The translations under genes and the position numbers were made by a program. Under the pieces are notes generated by a model. That model had not been told where the DNA came from and searched no databases. It saw only the letters and a list, made by a program, of their open reading frames with translations. This document shows positions 42,210 through 52,088 of a stretch of 64,000 nt of DNA, piece after piece; position 1 is the stretch's first letter; each line of letters starts with the position of its first letter. Location of the stretch: assembly GCF_040115645.1 (NCBI RefSeq), contig NC_089555.1:4278001-4342000 (forward strand), written 5' to 3'. This DNA comes from Euwallacea fornicatus (Eukaryota > Arthropoda > Insecta > Coleoptera > Curculionidae).

Positions 42210-43759
42210 CAGTAATGGACAAAAGTATATAGACAAATAAATTTTGGGAAAAATTCTTATTTCCAGGACTCTTATTAAAACCGGGTTATTTATGAAGTTC
42301 GTCTTGAAACACAAACCCTAATTTTTCAATCATTTCAATTTAATAACATAAAATTTACTTATTCAATATTAAACGGACAAAAGTATATAGACAAACTGGA
42401 AATTTCTTAAATAAAAGGTTATTCTTAATTCATATATTAACAAAACATTATTTTTTCTTAAAGTTTATCCTAATATTTCGTGGAATACCCATTATTGGAA
42501 ATTACCGCTTGGCATCGTCTAGGCATTGACTCCAAAAGTTTGTTTATGTAGTTCACATCGATATTTTTCCATGTTTCCTCCAACTGTGTCTAAAGTTCAT
42601 TCTTATTGGGGCAGTGTTTGCTTCCAACCAGTCTTTTAAGATGCTCCCACATATTCTCAATCGGATTTAAATCCGGAGACTGCGATGGCCATTGTAAAAT
42701 GCGAATTTTTTCATCTAACAAGTATTGTTTTGTCAACCTAGAAGTGTGTTTTGGGTCATTATCTTGTTGGAAGGTGGATCGTAGAGCCATCTTCCATCTA
42801 AGGTAACAAGACATCTTTTAGTATATCCCTATACATAAATTTATCCATGATGCCCTCAATGCGATGCAACGGTCCCATCCCAAATCCCGAGAAACATCCC
42901 CACACCATAACAGACCCACCTCCATGCTTAACAGTGAACAACATGTATTTGGGATCCATTCTCTTGCCACATGGACGCCGCACATAATTGATCCCATCAG
43001 TTCCATGCAAATTAAACTTGGATTCATCGGAAAGCACACTCTTTTCCAATCGTGGAAGGTCCAGTACAAATGATTGCGTGCAAATTCGAGTCGGGCTTTC
43101 CGGTTCTTCTTACTAAGCAATGGCTTTTTGATGGGACGACGTGCAAATAAATTAAGCTCGTTCAACCTTCGTTTTATGGTCTTAGTTGAAACACTGGGTA
43201 CGCTTTCAGCGGTAAATTCATTTTCAATTTGCCTTGGTGTTTTAAATGGATCTTTGGAAGAAATTATTTTAATCAAACGAATGATCCTAGGTTGAAATTT
43301 CCTAGGTCGACCAGTTCGAGGAGCGACTTCTACGGATCCCTTTTGTTTAAATTTATTGATAATAGTCCAAACTGTCTTCCGCTTCAAGTTTAAGCTTTTT
43401 GCGATGTCTATTTGTCGCAAACCATTATTAGACAGGTCTATAATTTTTGTTCTGATTTCAAAAGGCACTTGAGAACCGCGGGGCATTGTGGAACTTAATT
43501 TTTTGAAAAATTGAGACAATTTTAATATTGTTTATTCAACAAATAAACGACTTGAACTACCAGTCTATATACTTTTCTCCAAACAAAAAACTATATTATT
43601 GTATTAAATGTTAATTGCTATACAAAAAATATAAACATTCTGAAAGCATTATTAGTTTTACCTGCCCATATTATTTACCAAATAAGGAAGGTAAAATTAA
43701 ATTATCTAGTAAATATTTATAAAGAGTTTCATTTGTCTATATACTTTTGTCCATTACTG
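42210..43759 (-). mobile_element. Tc1-like transposon E11, IR/DR type, complete ends
   Basis: Outer termini CAGTAATGGACAAAAGTATA (42210) and the complement ending TTTTGTCCATTACTG (43759), both with TA. Inner copies ACGGACAAAAGTATATAGAC (about 42373) and its complement (about 43562) define arms of about 190 bp. The length of 1550 bp is standard. Confidence 0.92.
42470..43486 (-). pseudogene. Tc1-like transposase (E11), near-intact length
   Basis: ATG 43486 (MPRGSQVPFEIRTKIIDLSN), HTH with RQIDIAKSLNLKRKTVW, GRPRK hook, second HTH (VSTKTIKRRLNELN), KKPLLSKKNRKARL. A frameshift near 43050 leads to VLSDESKFNLHGTDG (first D; the preceding residues are disturbed), VKHGGGSVMVWGCFSGFG. A second shift near 42815 leads to FQQDNDPKHTSR (second D) and SPDLNPIENMWE (E). 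The codon after NKNEL is TAG (near 42590), and the C-terminus GYSTKY ends at 42470. The span of 339 codons equals the family length, so the two shifts compensate. Confidence 0.88.
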
Positions 43760-44420
43760 TATGTGGAACTAATACAAAATATCATGCTGCTATATGCCGA
43801 ATTCGAAATGCCTCTGAAATGGGTCTTCCAACAAGACAACGACCCTAAACATACTAGCAGGGCAGCTAAGCAGTGGTTTCAGGACAACAGAATTGAGGTC
43901 ATGGAATGGCCAGCTCAGTCTCCAGACCTCAATCCTATTGAAAATCTGTGGACTGACCTAAAAAAGGCAGTCTAGAAAGCAAAGCCAAAAAATCAGAAGG
44001 AGCTATAGGCGGTAGTCCAGGAGTCTTGGAAATCCATACCACTGGAAAGATGTCAGAATCTTGTTAACTCTATGAAGCATCGTTGCTCAGCAGTTATTAG
44101 CAACAAAGGCAGTGCCATAAAATATTAATTAATTTTTAAAGAAATTTGAAAAGTTGTTTTGAGTTCTCTGTTAGATAAGATGAAAAGGTACTAGCACTGC
44201 TATATGTTTGCTCCGTTATTTTTTAAAATATTTTGTTAATTTTTGTTTTTCCATAATTATTGTTTATAATATTATCAATTAATTAAAGTATACAATAGTA
44301 TTGAGTAACATTAGCTTTGTCTGTACATAAAATAATTTGAAATTACATTTATAAAACTAGTAATTTTAAATAATAGTTCTTTTCTATTTGCACTGCTATT
44401 TTTCTGCTCGCAGCTATATA

Positions 44421-44866
44421 CAGGGTGTTCCGTGAAGAATGCGCCAAAAAGGAATCTGATAATCTAGACATTAAAATAATAAGATTTAACCCAACTTGCC
44501 TCATGAAAATGTTATTCGTTTAGGATATACAGGGCGTTAAAGTTAATTTTTGTATTTGAATTTCTTTAAGTAAATCGAGTAGTTTTGAAGATATCTTGTT
44601 CAAATTTTGAATCTATGTTTTTTTTAAGACCGGTAAAATGAATATTTCATGAAATTTGGGTTTCGAAAAAGAGGGCGCTAGTTGCAGCCTATAGGGCGCA
44701 CATTTATGTCCATATTTTTTTACAAATGCAATAATTGTGATTTTAAGAGGTATTTTTGATAGATCTATCATTTCTAAAGATAAAAGGTATACCTCATTTA
44801 TTTCGCTAATCCAAGCTATTTTCGAAATATGGCGAATTTAAATTTCCATAACGTGTCTAAGTAAGT
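44421..44866. repeat. D2 left inverted-repeat arm
   Basis: Pairs with 45754-46194. The inner limit is TTTCCATAACGTGTCTAAGT (about 44847), whose complement starts the right arm. Frames called within the arms are non-coding. Confidence 0.85.
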
Positions 44867-44928
44867 GCTCGATATTAAGGAAAAACAATTTATTAATAAC
44901 AATTATTAATTTATTGAAACAGTATATT

Positions 44929-45593
44929 TTATTTTAGCAAGTGTGAAAAATGTCCACCATTTACTTGAATGCATTTTCGTACTCCTTTTATTAAGTGTTG
45001 TCTTATTCTAAATAAATAACCGTCACTATTTTTAATCGCTGTGGCGGCATCCTGGATGCGTTGAAATAATTGGTCACGCGTATTTATCTCTGTATCATAA
45101 ACTAAGGATTTCATGTATCCCCATAACGAGAAATCCATTGGGTTGAGGTCGGGACTACGAGCTGGCCAAGGTACATCACTTCCTCGTCCAAACCATCCAT
45201 TAGGAAATTGTCTATTCAAAAAATTACGAACTACAATGGGGTAATATGGAGGAGCGCCATCATGTATAAAGATGATATTTTGTCTTAACTTTCAGTAGCT
45301 CTTACCAACTGCCTAACGCTTTTTGGGGGGTTTTCTGTAACGCGAACTAACACTTCCTCTTCTAGGTCAACAGAAATTGTCTTAACGGGTCCATGTTCAC
45401 ATTTAGGGCGAAATGATCCAGTTTCTCCTAACCTGGTAAATAGTCGTTGAAAAATATTACGATCCGGTTGTTTCCTATTTGGGTATTTTTCTCGATAACG
45501 TCTTGCGGCGGCACGGCTATTATAATTTTCTTCAGCGTAAACACAAATCATGTCTCTCATTTCATAATTAGAAAAATCATTATGCCTAGGCAT
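44929..45593 (-). pseudogene. DD41D transposase, central deletion (D2)
   Basis: ATG 45593 (MPRHNDFSNYEMRDMICVYA). N-terminal DUF4817-like HTH: NYNSRAAARRYREKYPNRKQ, FQRLFTRLGETGSF, then the linker KSVRQLVRATES. At about 45285 the reading jumps to just before the second aspartate: QNIIFIHDGAPPYYP, VPWPARSPDLNPMDFSLWG (third D, 41 residues after the second), and the C-terminus GGHFSHLLK with a stop at 44929. The second HTH, the first catalytic aspartate and the strand after it are deleted (over 100 residues). Catalytically dead. Confidence 0.85.
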
Positions 45594-45753
45594 TTTTAAA
45601 TAAATAGTACTTGAGTATTAATACAAATCAAAATAAACCACTTACTATTTGCAGTTGATTTTCAGTCGATTGACAACATGACATTTTTTCAATTGTTTTC
45701 AACAATCCTGCAAAGCCTACTTACGAGTGTATTAATAAAATGTTATGCTCTTA

Positions 45754-46194
45754 CTTAGACACGTTATGGAAATTTAAATTCGCCATATTTCGAAAATGGC
45801 TTGGATTAGCGAAATAAATGAGGTATACCTTTTATCTTTAGAAATGATAGATCTATCAAAAATACCACTTAAAATCACAATTATTGCATTCGTAAAAAAA
45901 TATGGACATAAATGTGCGCCCTATAGGCTGCAACTAGCGCCCTCTTTTTCGAAACCCAAATTTCATGAAATATTCATTTTACCGGTCTTAAAAAAAACAT
46001 AGATTCAAAATTTGAACAAGATATCTTCAAAACTACTCGATTTACTTAAAGAAATTCAAATACAAAAATTAACTTTAACGCCCTGTATATCCTAAACGAA
46101 TAACATTTTCATGAGGCAAGTTGGGTTAAATCTTATTATTTTAATGTCTAGATTATCAGATTCCTTTTTGGCGCATTCTTCACGGAACACCCTG
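45754..46194. repeat. D2 right inverted-repeat arm
   Basis: Reverse complement of 44421-44866. The plus-strand frame at 45796-46002 is a chance frame in the arm. Confidence 0.85.
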
Positions 46195-46196
46195 TA

Positions 46197-47052
46197 TATG
46201 TAAACTGCTGCAGAATATAAATTGAACTAAATAGAACTTGCTACAAACGAGAAACATTGGAATATTATTAGTAAACATATTTCTTACCTGTATTCCCTTC
46301 ATGCATCTTTTTTATTGTGACGTTCTATTATGAAAAAATGTATATTAAAAATCTAGTTTAGTATAATATATTATTATTTCACATCCTAGGGAATAGTTTT
46401 TTATGTAGCTTTTATTTGCTATTAGACTTATATTATAAAAAATAAATTATAATAGCAAAATTGGAAAATTTAGGCATGCATCATTTTGACTGTGAGCCAC
46501 TGTAGATGACGCGCTAGTTGAGAACTAAACACTACACTCTAATTTCGGATATAAACCTATATTATAAGTGGACCATCACTGTATCCCCGTAATGGGTAAT
46601 AAGCCCAGCATTATGTTCACACTGCGATGACAACTTTCTCATGGTGTACCCGAATTTGGTCATAAACCAAATAGCAGGTAGTGGCCGCTTCGGCGATTTC
46701 TTGTTTAATCGACTCTAATTAGACTGTGACATAACTAGGCACACACCGCTTTGGTCGTTACAAAATTAGGGACGCTCTAGACACATCTGTTCACTACCGC
46801 ACCACGATCGGAACTCTGCCGACCGTAAAAATCGTCACTTTTATATCCAGTTTTGAGGTTCCGTCCCATATTGAGTCTTTCTCCGCCCATACCATCACAA
46901 AGCGACCGAGCAAACGAGAACAGCGAATCAAATGCCTCGTTATTTTCGATTCGATTTGTTTAACGTGTGTCGTTAATCGTGTTACCGTTTGTGCATGTAC
47001 GAGTGATTCGTGATATTTCCATGTCGTTTGTTCGTTGCAAGAAAAGAAAAAA
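46197..47052. other. Non-repetitive-looking AT-rich DNA, nothing assigned
   Basis: Between D2 and the histone relic. No transposon terminus, coding homology or RNA gene was recognised. The part from about 46780 is less AT-rich and could be the old flank or promoter of the histone copy, which is an inference from position only. The minus-strand frame at 46794-47150 is a shadow. Confidence 0.3.
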
Positions 47053-47208
47053 ATGGTTAATAAGAAAAAATTATTCGTAAATTCACAGGTAAAAAAAGTT
47101 CCCAGAAAACAGTTGGTCACCAAAGCGACGTATAAAAGCGCTGCAGTCACAGGTAGAGTGAAGAAACCTTATTGCTATTGACCTGGTATAGTGGCACTCC
47201 GAAAAATG
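47053..47208 (+). pseudogene. H3: Histone H3 pseudogene, first 52 codons
   Basis: From ATG 47053, 52 codons align without any gap to the N-terminal tail and alpha-N region of histone H3, the nucleosome core protein. VPRKQLVTKA corresponds to residues around K18-K23 (counting Met as 1), TGRVKKP to the K36 region, and PGIVALRK follows. Codon 43, an Arg in H3, is TGA at 47179-47181. Many differences fit C-to-T or G-to-A changes (for example His to Tyr, Arg to Cys, Arg to stop, Ala to Val). The first 15 codons are the most altered. Homology ends near 47208, before the histone fold. Clearly not functional. It may be a processed copy or a stray histone-cluster unit. It is the only host gene relic I can identify in the window. 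Confidence 0.85.
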
Positions 47209-47469
47209 TTCTAATTAAATGGGGAATTTGACAAAGTTACTTTTAACTCTCCATTTAACGGGCGCCTTATCAGTTTCACATTCACACGAGTGTGGTCTGT
47301 GATGAACAGATGAACAAAATTGGTAAGGTGGTTAGTGACACTTAACTTTTTTCATAGGACAATTTCATACAAATATATTTACTATTAGTTTTTTTATTAC
47401 ATATTGTGTGATATAAAATCTTTTATGAAATTACAGTCGGTGCAGAAAGTATTCGTCTAGCAGATAATA

Positions 47470-48075
47470 TTTGTCGGATGGGGAGAACACGTATTCTGTT
47501 CGGCATCCATGTCCACGAAATGAAACGCACTCGAATGATTTAAGACGTGTTATTAAACAAACAATAGTACGTTAAATGCTAATTAGCACAAGGCAACTTA
47601 TATACTTTTTAATACAAGCAAGAAAAAAGACCAAGAACTGGTGATCCGGAGCCAGTCCTTCTTAATCTCCTCCTTCGCTCAAAAACTACTCTGCTCCTCT
47701 TTTCTTTTTCTCTTTCCTTCTAGCCCCGTTTCACCCGACCTGGCGTAATTTCCCACGCCAGGTCTGTTCTTTGTCCCAACAAACTACATAAATCAGTCAG
47801 CCGCCCATAATTTAAGGACCGACAGACTCCCTTAAAAATTCATCACCCGAAATTTAACTATTTCAAGGGTCTCTTTTCCTTATCGCTAATTGTAAATAAT
47901 TTCGAAGGCGCTGACATATTTTATAAATCTAGAAATTTCGATCATTTTAATGTTAATTTACTTTGCCAAATTGATCATACACATTGTTTCACATTATTAT
48001 ATTACGATCCCAAGAAAAAAAAACATAAACAAGAGTATATCTAAGAGAATTACACCTAGAACAAAAAATCGACAG
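47470..48075. other. Extra sequence in E12 left arm, LTR/leader-like, with hairpin
   Basis: Not matched by the right arm of E12. It contains CTGGTGATCCGGAGCCAG near 47637-47654, which resembles a Gypsy-type primer-binding start, a pyrimidine-rich tract (47660-47725), and a perfect 10-bp hairpin, GACCTGGCGT (47737-47746) with ACGCCAGGTC (47755-47764). It may be an inserted LTR/leader remnant; no second LTR was found. Confidence 0.35.
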
Positions 48076-48101
48076 GAATAGACTCGCATAAAGTATTCGT
48101 A

Positions 48102-50149
48102 CAGGGTCATTCAAACTCGACGCCCCACCCATTTTATGCGAAAACAGTTGGGCTTAGCAAAATAATTTTTTCACCAGATTAAATAAAAGGACGTAAGCTA
48201 CAATAAATGCTAAAAACGTTGAAACGTGGAAAGCGACGCTCGGCGTCGCGACGCCGACTCTATGTTTTTTTTCAGAAACATACCCTTTTTCTTTCAAAAA
48301 TGTGAACATTGATACATTCTAAACAAGTTTTGTATAAAGAGTTTTTTGAAATTTCTAATCATTTAAAAGCTACAGGAGAAACAAATATTGACATATTAGG
48401 TAGTCTTATGTTAACACATTGCATGGGGATATACTTCGCTACTATACTTCTACAATGTAAACCGTTGCCTAGCAACACAAACGTGTACTTTTACGTGATC
48501 AGTTTGACTGCATGTTCATTCTCATATTTGATAGTTAACAGTAGAAAGATACTTTTTTAATTTAATATTAGAATAATTGTTAGTCATCAAGAAAAAGTCG
48601 ATATGTTATTAATTTATGGCGAGACTCAACGTAATTCAAGAGCAGCAGTTGGACTATATCGAGAAAGGTATCAAGATCGAGTGATTCCTGATCATAAAAT
48701 GTTTCCTCGTTTAGAAACAAATTTAAGAAACAATTCAAATGTATTTTCATGCAGGAGATCAATGCCAATAGCAAAATCTGTTTCTAATGCTTTTGTCGTA
48801 GCTCAGATCTGCCAATTTTTTGAAGGCAATCCTAAAGCGTCAATTAATACTGCAAGTTGACAATTAAATTTAAGTTATTCTACAATTCAACGCACTCTAA
48901 AGAAGAATAATTATATTCCCTATGAACTGAACAACCTGCAGCTTTCAAATGAAGAAAACCGTGTTAGAAGAATTGACTTTTTAAGTAACATGGTCATTAT
49001 GGAGAACGATAACCATAGGATTTATAATCATATTTTATGGAGCGACGAGAGCAGATTTGTGAGAAATGGGCATCCAAACAGGCATAACGCAAGATACTGA
49101 GCCACTGAAAATCCTCATATAGTTAATCAAATTGAAAACCAAGGGCACTTTGGAATTAATGTCTGGTGTGGCATAATTGGTCAACGTTTAGTAGGTCCGT
49201 ATTTTTACGACTATAACTTTAATGGGCAAAATTTTCGAAACTTTCTGGAATTTGATCTGCAAGCATTATTAGAAGATATGCCTCTATTGCTTAGACAAAA
49301 TATGTGGTTTCAAATAGATGGTGCACCATGCCATAATGCTGCAATAGTTACCCAATATCTAAATCAGATATTTCCTGATAGATGGATCGGTAGATCTGGC
49401 GCAGTTCCTTGGCCTGCAAAATCGCCGGATCTAAGTTGTTTAGATTTCTTCTTGTGGGGAACATTAAAAAACATTGTTTACAGTACTCCTACAAATAATG
49501 TAGAACATCTGAAACAAAAAATTCGAGATGCCTGTAATTCGATAGATCGCAGAACTCTTGGAAAAGTTACGTGTCAAGAAGTCAGAAAGCGTTTTGGATA
49601 TTGTTTGCTAGTAGACGGCGGCAATTTTGAGCACATTTTATAGTTTATTTTTTTAACTTGTTACTTGTTTTATATCTTAAGATTTTGTGTTATGTTTTTC
49701 CTTTATTGATTTTGATAATTTTAACTGATAATATTATAAATAAATAAAAAATACTTGACAATTTAAATGTTTGTGTTGCTAGGCAACGGTTTACATTGTA
49801 GAAGTATAGTAGCGAAGTATATCCCCATGCAATGTGTTAACATAAAATTACCTAATATGTCAATATTTGTTTCTCCTGTAGCTTTTAAATGATTAGAAAT
49901 TTCAAAAAACTCTTTATACAAAACTTGTTTAGAATGTATCAATGTTCACATTTTTGAAAGAAAAAGGGTATGTTTCTGAAAAAAAACATAGAGTCGGCGT
50001 CGCGACGCCGAGCGTCGCTTTCCACATTTCAACGTTTTTAGCATTTATTGTAGCTTACGTCCTTTTATTTAATCTGGTGAAAAAATTATTTTGCTAAGTC
50101 TAACTGTTTTCGCATAAAATGGGTGAGGCGTCGTGTTTGAATAACCCTG
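48102..50149 (+). mobile_element. Long-TIR DD41D transposon D3, complete
   Basis: Ends CAGGGTCATTCAAACTCGAC (48102) and the complement ending TTGAATAACCCTG (50149), both with TA. The arms are about 380 bp (48102-48486 and 49769-50149), including a shared GTTGCTAGGCAACGG-like motif at their inner edge. The centre holds a nearly full transposase gene. At 2048 bp it is the best-preserved DD41D element in the window. Confidence 0.92.
48603..49643 (+). pseudogene. DD41D transposase with two nonsense codons (D3)
   Basis: Colinear in one frame from ATG 48603 (MLLIYGETQRNSRAAVGLYR) to TAG 49643. In-frame sequence also precedes this ATG (SHQEKVD), so the original start may have been slightly upstream and is lost. 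Two stops interrupt it: TGA at 48858-48860 and TGA at 49098-49100, the latter at a position where Trp is expected. N-terminal DUF4817-like HTH; second HTH around STIQRTLKKN; ILWSDESRF (first D), FQIDGAPCHN (second D), SPDLSCLDFFLWG (third D, 41 residues later); C-terminus GGNFEHIL. No frameshift seen. Two point changes inactivate it. Confidence 0.88.
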
Positions 50150-50292
50150 TACATAGCACGCAGTTGCATCTTCACCGTGACTTAACACATACACATTTTA
50201 AATTTAGTAAAATTGAAAAAGTTGAATATTAAAGGTAATAAAATAATTTTTTTTTACAATGATACATAACATTTTGATAGCTTCTTAGGATC

Positions 50293-51321
50293 ATGGGACG
50301 TAAAAGTAATGAAACATCTGAAGAAGTGCGACAGCTGATTGTTAAATTACATAATGAATGCAAATCTTTAGCGGAAATTGGTAGAATAGTAAATAGGCCA
50401 AGATCTACTATACAAACGATTATACACAGATATTGTAAGCGCAAAACTTTCAAGAATAAACCTCGTGTTGGACGTCCTAAAAAATTAACTGAACATCTAA
50501 GACGCATTATTGCGAGGAAAGTTAAAGAGAATCCTCGAATAAGTGCGGAAAAAATTGCTACAGAACTAAAGACATACAATAATACACTTGTTTCTGCTAG
50601 TACTGTGAGGAATTGTTTGAAAAAACAAGGCTATCAAGGCAGAGTTGCTCGTAAAAAATATTTTATTAATGAGATCAATAGAAAGAAGCGATTAGAATTC
50701 GCTAGAAGACATCTTACCACCCCACTATCTTACTGGAATCGAGTCATATTTACTGATGAAAGTAAATTTGAAGTTTTTGGTAACAAACGGCATTTTAAGG
50801 TATGAAGAAAAAAAGGAACTGCGTTTAATAAAGAAAATTTACAATCGACAGTGAAGTATGGTGGAGGATCTGTTTTGGTTTGGGGCTGTATGAGCGCTTC
50901 AGGAGTAGGATCGCTTCATTTTATTGTTGGTATTATGAACCAAATGGTATATATTCATATTTTAAAAACCCACCTTCTATAGAGTGCAACAAAAATAGGA
51001 ATTAAGGATAATTATATCTTTAGCCAAGACAATGATCCTAAGCACACTGCTATAAATACCAGGCTCTGGATCCTTTATAACACCCCAAAATATTTGAAAA
51101 CTCCTCCTCAGTCGCCAGATATTAATCCCATCGAACATTTTTGGAGTTACTTGGAAAAAAAAATTAGAAACCACCCAATCAAATCAAGGGAGGGATTAAA
51201 AGTTTCACTTTTAGAAGAGTGGAACAAAATTCCGGAAAATTTTACAAGAAATTTTGTTAATTCTATGCCCAGAAGGTTAGAGGCAATTATAAAGTCAAGA
51301 GGCTATCCTACAAAATACTAA
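50293..51321 (+). pseudogene. Tc1-like transposase (DD34E) with two nonsense codons (E12)
   Basis: ATG 50293 (MGRKSNETSEEVRQLIVKLH) to the stop at 51321, 342 codons in one frame. HTH (LAEIGRIVNRPRSTIQTI), GRPKK hook, second HTH, then VIFTDESKFEVFGN (first D), VLVWGCMSASGVG, FSQDNDPKHTA (second D), SPDINPIEHFWSYL (E, 34 residues later), C-terminus YPTKY. The stops are TGA at 50803-50805, where the family has Trp, and TAG at 50980-50982. Except for these two codons the gene is full length. The element family differs from E4 and E11, as the distinct terminal repeat shows. Confidence 0.9.
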
Positions 51322-51704
51322 AACTGTTATTAGAGTCGTATTTGTTACTTTAAATTTTATTTCTGACATCTGTACGAATACTTATTGCGCCTGAATTCGT
51401 AATTATTTTGTAGTTTCTTATATTTATTTAAATAATAAAAATATTAAACTTACTTTTTCTTTTAAATATATTTGTGAATAATACAATTGAACCCCTATAT
51501 GTTTCTTTTTGTCTTGTAAAGATGTCCTTTATAGCATAAAATCGATCGTTTTTACAATTTTGCGCTCTGTACGAATACTTTCTGCACCGACTGTATGTGT
51601 TTGTACGTCGATCAAAATTAGACAAGTTTCAATTTTAACACATGACCTTTTATAAAATTCGGAACAAAAACCTTAATGAAGAACTACTATTTTTTAGAAG
51701 TATT

Positions 51705-52016
51705 TGTGGCATACTTTATTTAGGTGAATGATTGAATTCATTTACCTAATCCTTCCGTACTAGTAATTGGTTCACCTATAATAATGTCGACAGGTAATTT
51801 GTTTATAGGTATTTTATCACTAAGGTGGTTTGATCTCGAGCTTTAGCAAACCACCATTCATTATTGTATTTTTTTATATATTCACAATAGTTAGTGTGTG
51901 TCATAGATTTAGATATATTCAGTTTTGTAAACAAACAAAGAGTAGTGATCAATAAACTCTCTCGTCTTCAACATCTTTCAATATAAAAGATTTTCTCGTT
52001 CGTACGTATTACGACA
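51705..52016 (+). repeat. G1 5' LTR
   Basis: 312 bp, TG...CA ends, matching 54897-55207. A pyrimidine/TATA-rich stretch (TTTTTTTATATATTC, about 51868-51882) could hold the promoter. AATAAACTC near 51949 resembles a polyadenylation signal. Confidence 0.92.
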
Positions 52017-52018
52017 AT

Positions 52019-52036
52019 TGGTGACCCCGACGTGAT
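52019..52036 (+). promoter_or_regulatory. G1 primer-binding site
   Basis: TGGTGACCCCGACGTGAT starts two bases after the LTR. TGG at this position pairs with the CCA tail of a tRNA, and the sequence is typical of Mag-like Gypsy elements. The tRNA was not identified. Confidence 0.75.
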
Positions 52037-52088
52037 TTCTTACCAAGTTCATCATTTACTTTATCAAACTGTTTCCCACTAATTAAAT

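Larger units (their letters stand above)
41676..44128 (+). pseudogene. Tc1-like transposase (E10), split by E11
   Basis: The first readable part lacks the N-terminal HTH: RGRKRIVSPSLVKRVIRYSK, VHTVRRLLREHNL, PLKKTHITKR. A frameshift near 41960 is followed by WWNVLWTDESKIVLYGN (first D), IMVWGCFSYYGVG and IMNQHSY. After E11 the codons continue VELIQNIMLLYAE, then VFQQDNDPKHTSR (second D), SPDLNPIENLWTDL (E) and, beyond a TAG at 43972-43974, the C-terminus ending AIKY with TAA at 44126-44128. The two halves join exactly when E11 and one TA are removed. Inactive through truncation, frameshift, stops and insertion. Confidence 0.86.
41671..44414 (+). mobile_element. Tc1-like transposon E10, left-truncated, host of E11
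   Basis: Coding sequence begins abruptly at about 41671 next to L5 without a left terminus. The right arm ends with TTTTTCTGCTCGCAGC (to 44414) and TA. An inner copy (GCACTGCTATATGTTTGCTC near 44193-44212) mirrors the outer GCACTGCTATTTTTCTGCTC, so IR/DR. E11 is inserted at a TA in the transposase gene (42208-42209 and 43760-43761). Confidence 0.75.
44421..46194 (-). mobile_element. Long-TIR DD41D transposon D2, internally deleted
   Basis: Ends CAGGGTGTTCCGTGAAG (44421) and the complement ending GGAACACCCTG (46194), each with TA. The inverted repeats run about 440 bp inward (44421-44866 and 45754-46194), far longer than typical Tc1 TIRs, and look almost perfect. The central 890 bp carries a transposase lacking its middle. 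This is a non-autonomous copy that could fold into a long hairpin. Confidence 0.9.
47434..51593 (+). mobile_element. Tc1-like transposon E12, host of D3
   Basis: Ends CAGTCGGTGCAGAAAGTATT (47434) and the complement ending TTCTGCACCGACTG (51593), both with TA. An inner AAAGTATTCGTAC motif lies at 48090-48103 and its complement near 51372, so IR/DR. The left arm is about 430 bp longer than the right because of extra sequence around 47470-47900. D3 inserted at the TA within the inner left motif. Confidence 0.88.

Noticed and set aside
44421..46194. CRISPR-like or tandem repeat array
   Set aside because: The repeats are two long inverted arms of one transposon with TA duplication, not spaced direct repeats. 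No CRISPR-like array exists in the window.
47053..47208. Functional histone H3 or a centromeric H3 variant
   Set aside because: TGA at codon 43, no histone-fold coding after 47208 and many changes at invariant tail residues make it a pseudogene. A CENP-A-like variant would not match the canonical tail so closely at the same codon positions.
46197..47430. tRNA or other small RNA genes
   Set aside because: I looked for tRNA-like A and B box spacing here and found none convincing.
47737..47764. Rho-independent terminator
   Set aside because: A GC hairpin exists, but this is eukaryotic DNA and no T-run follows. It was reported instead as an unexplained hairpin in E12's extra sequence.
48309..48560. 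83-residue plus-strand frame
   Set aside because: It falls in the left inverted arm of D3 and its complement recurs in the right arm, so it is not coding.
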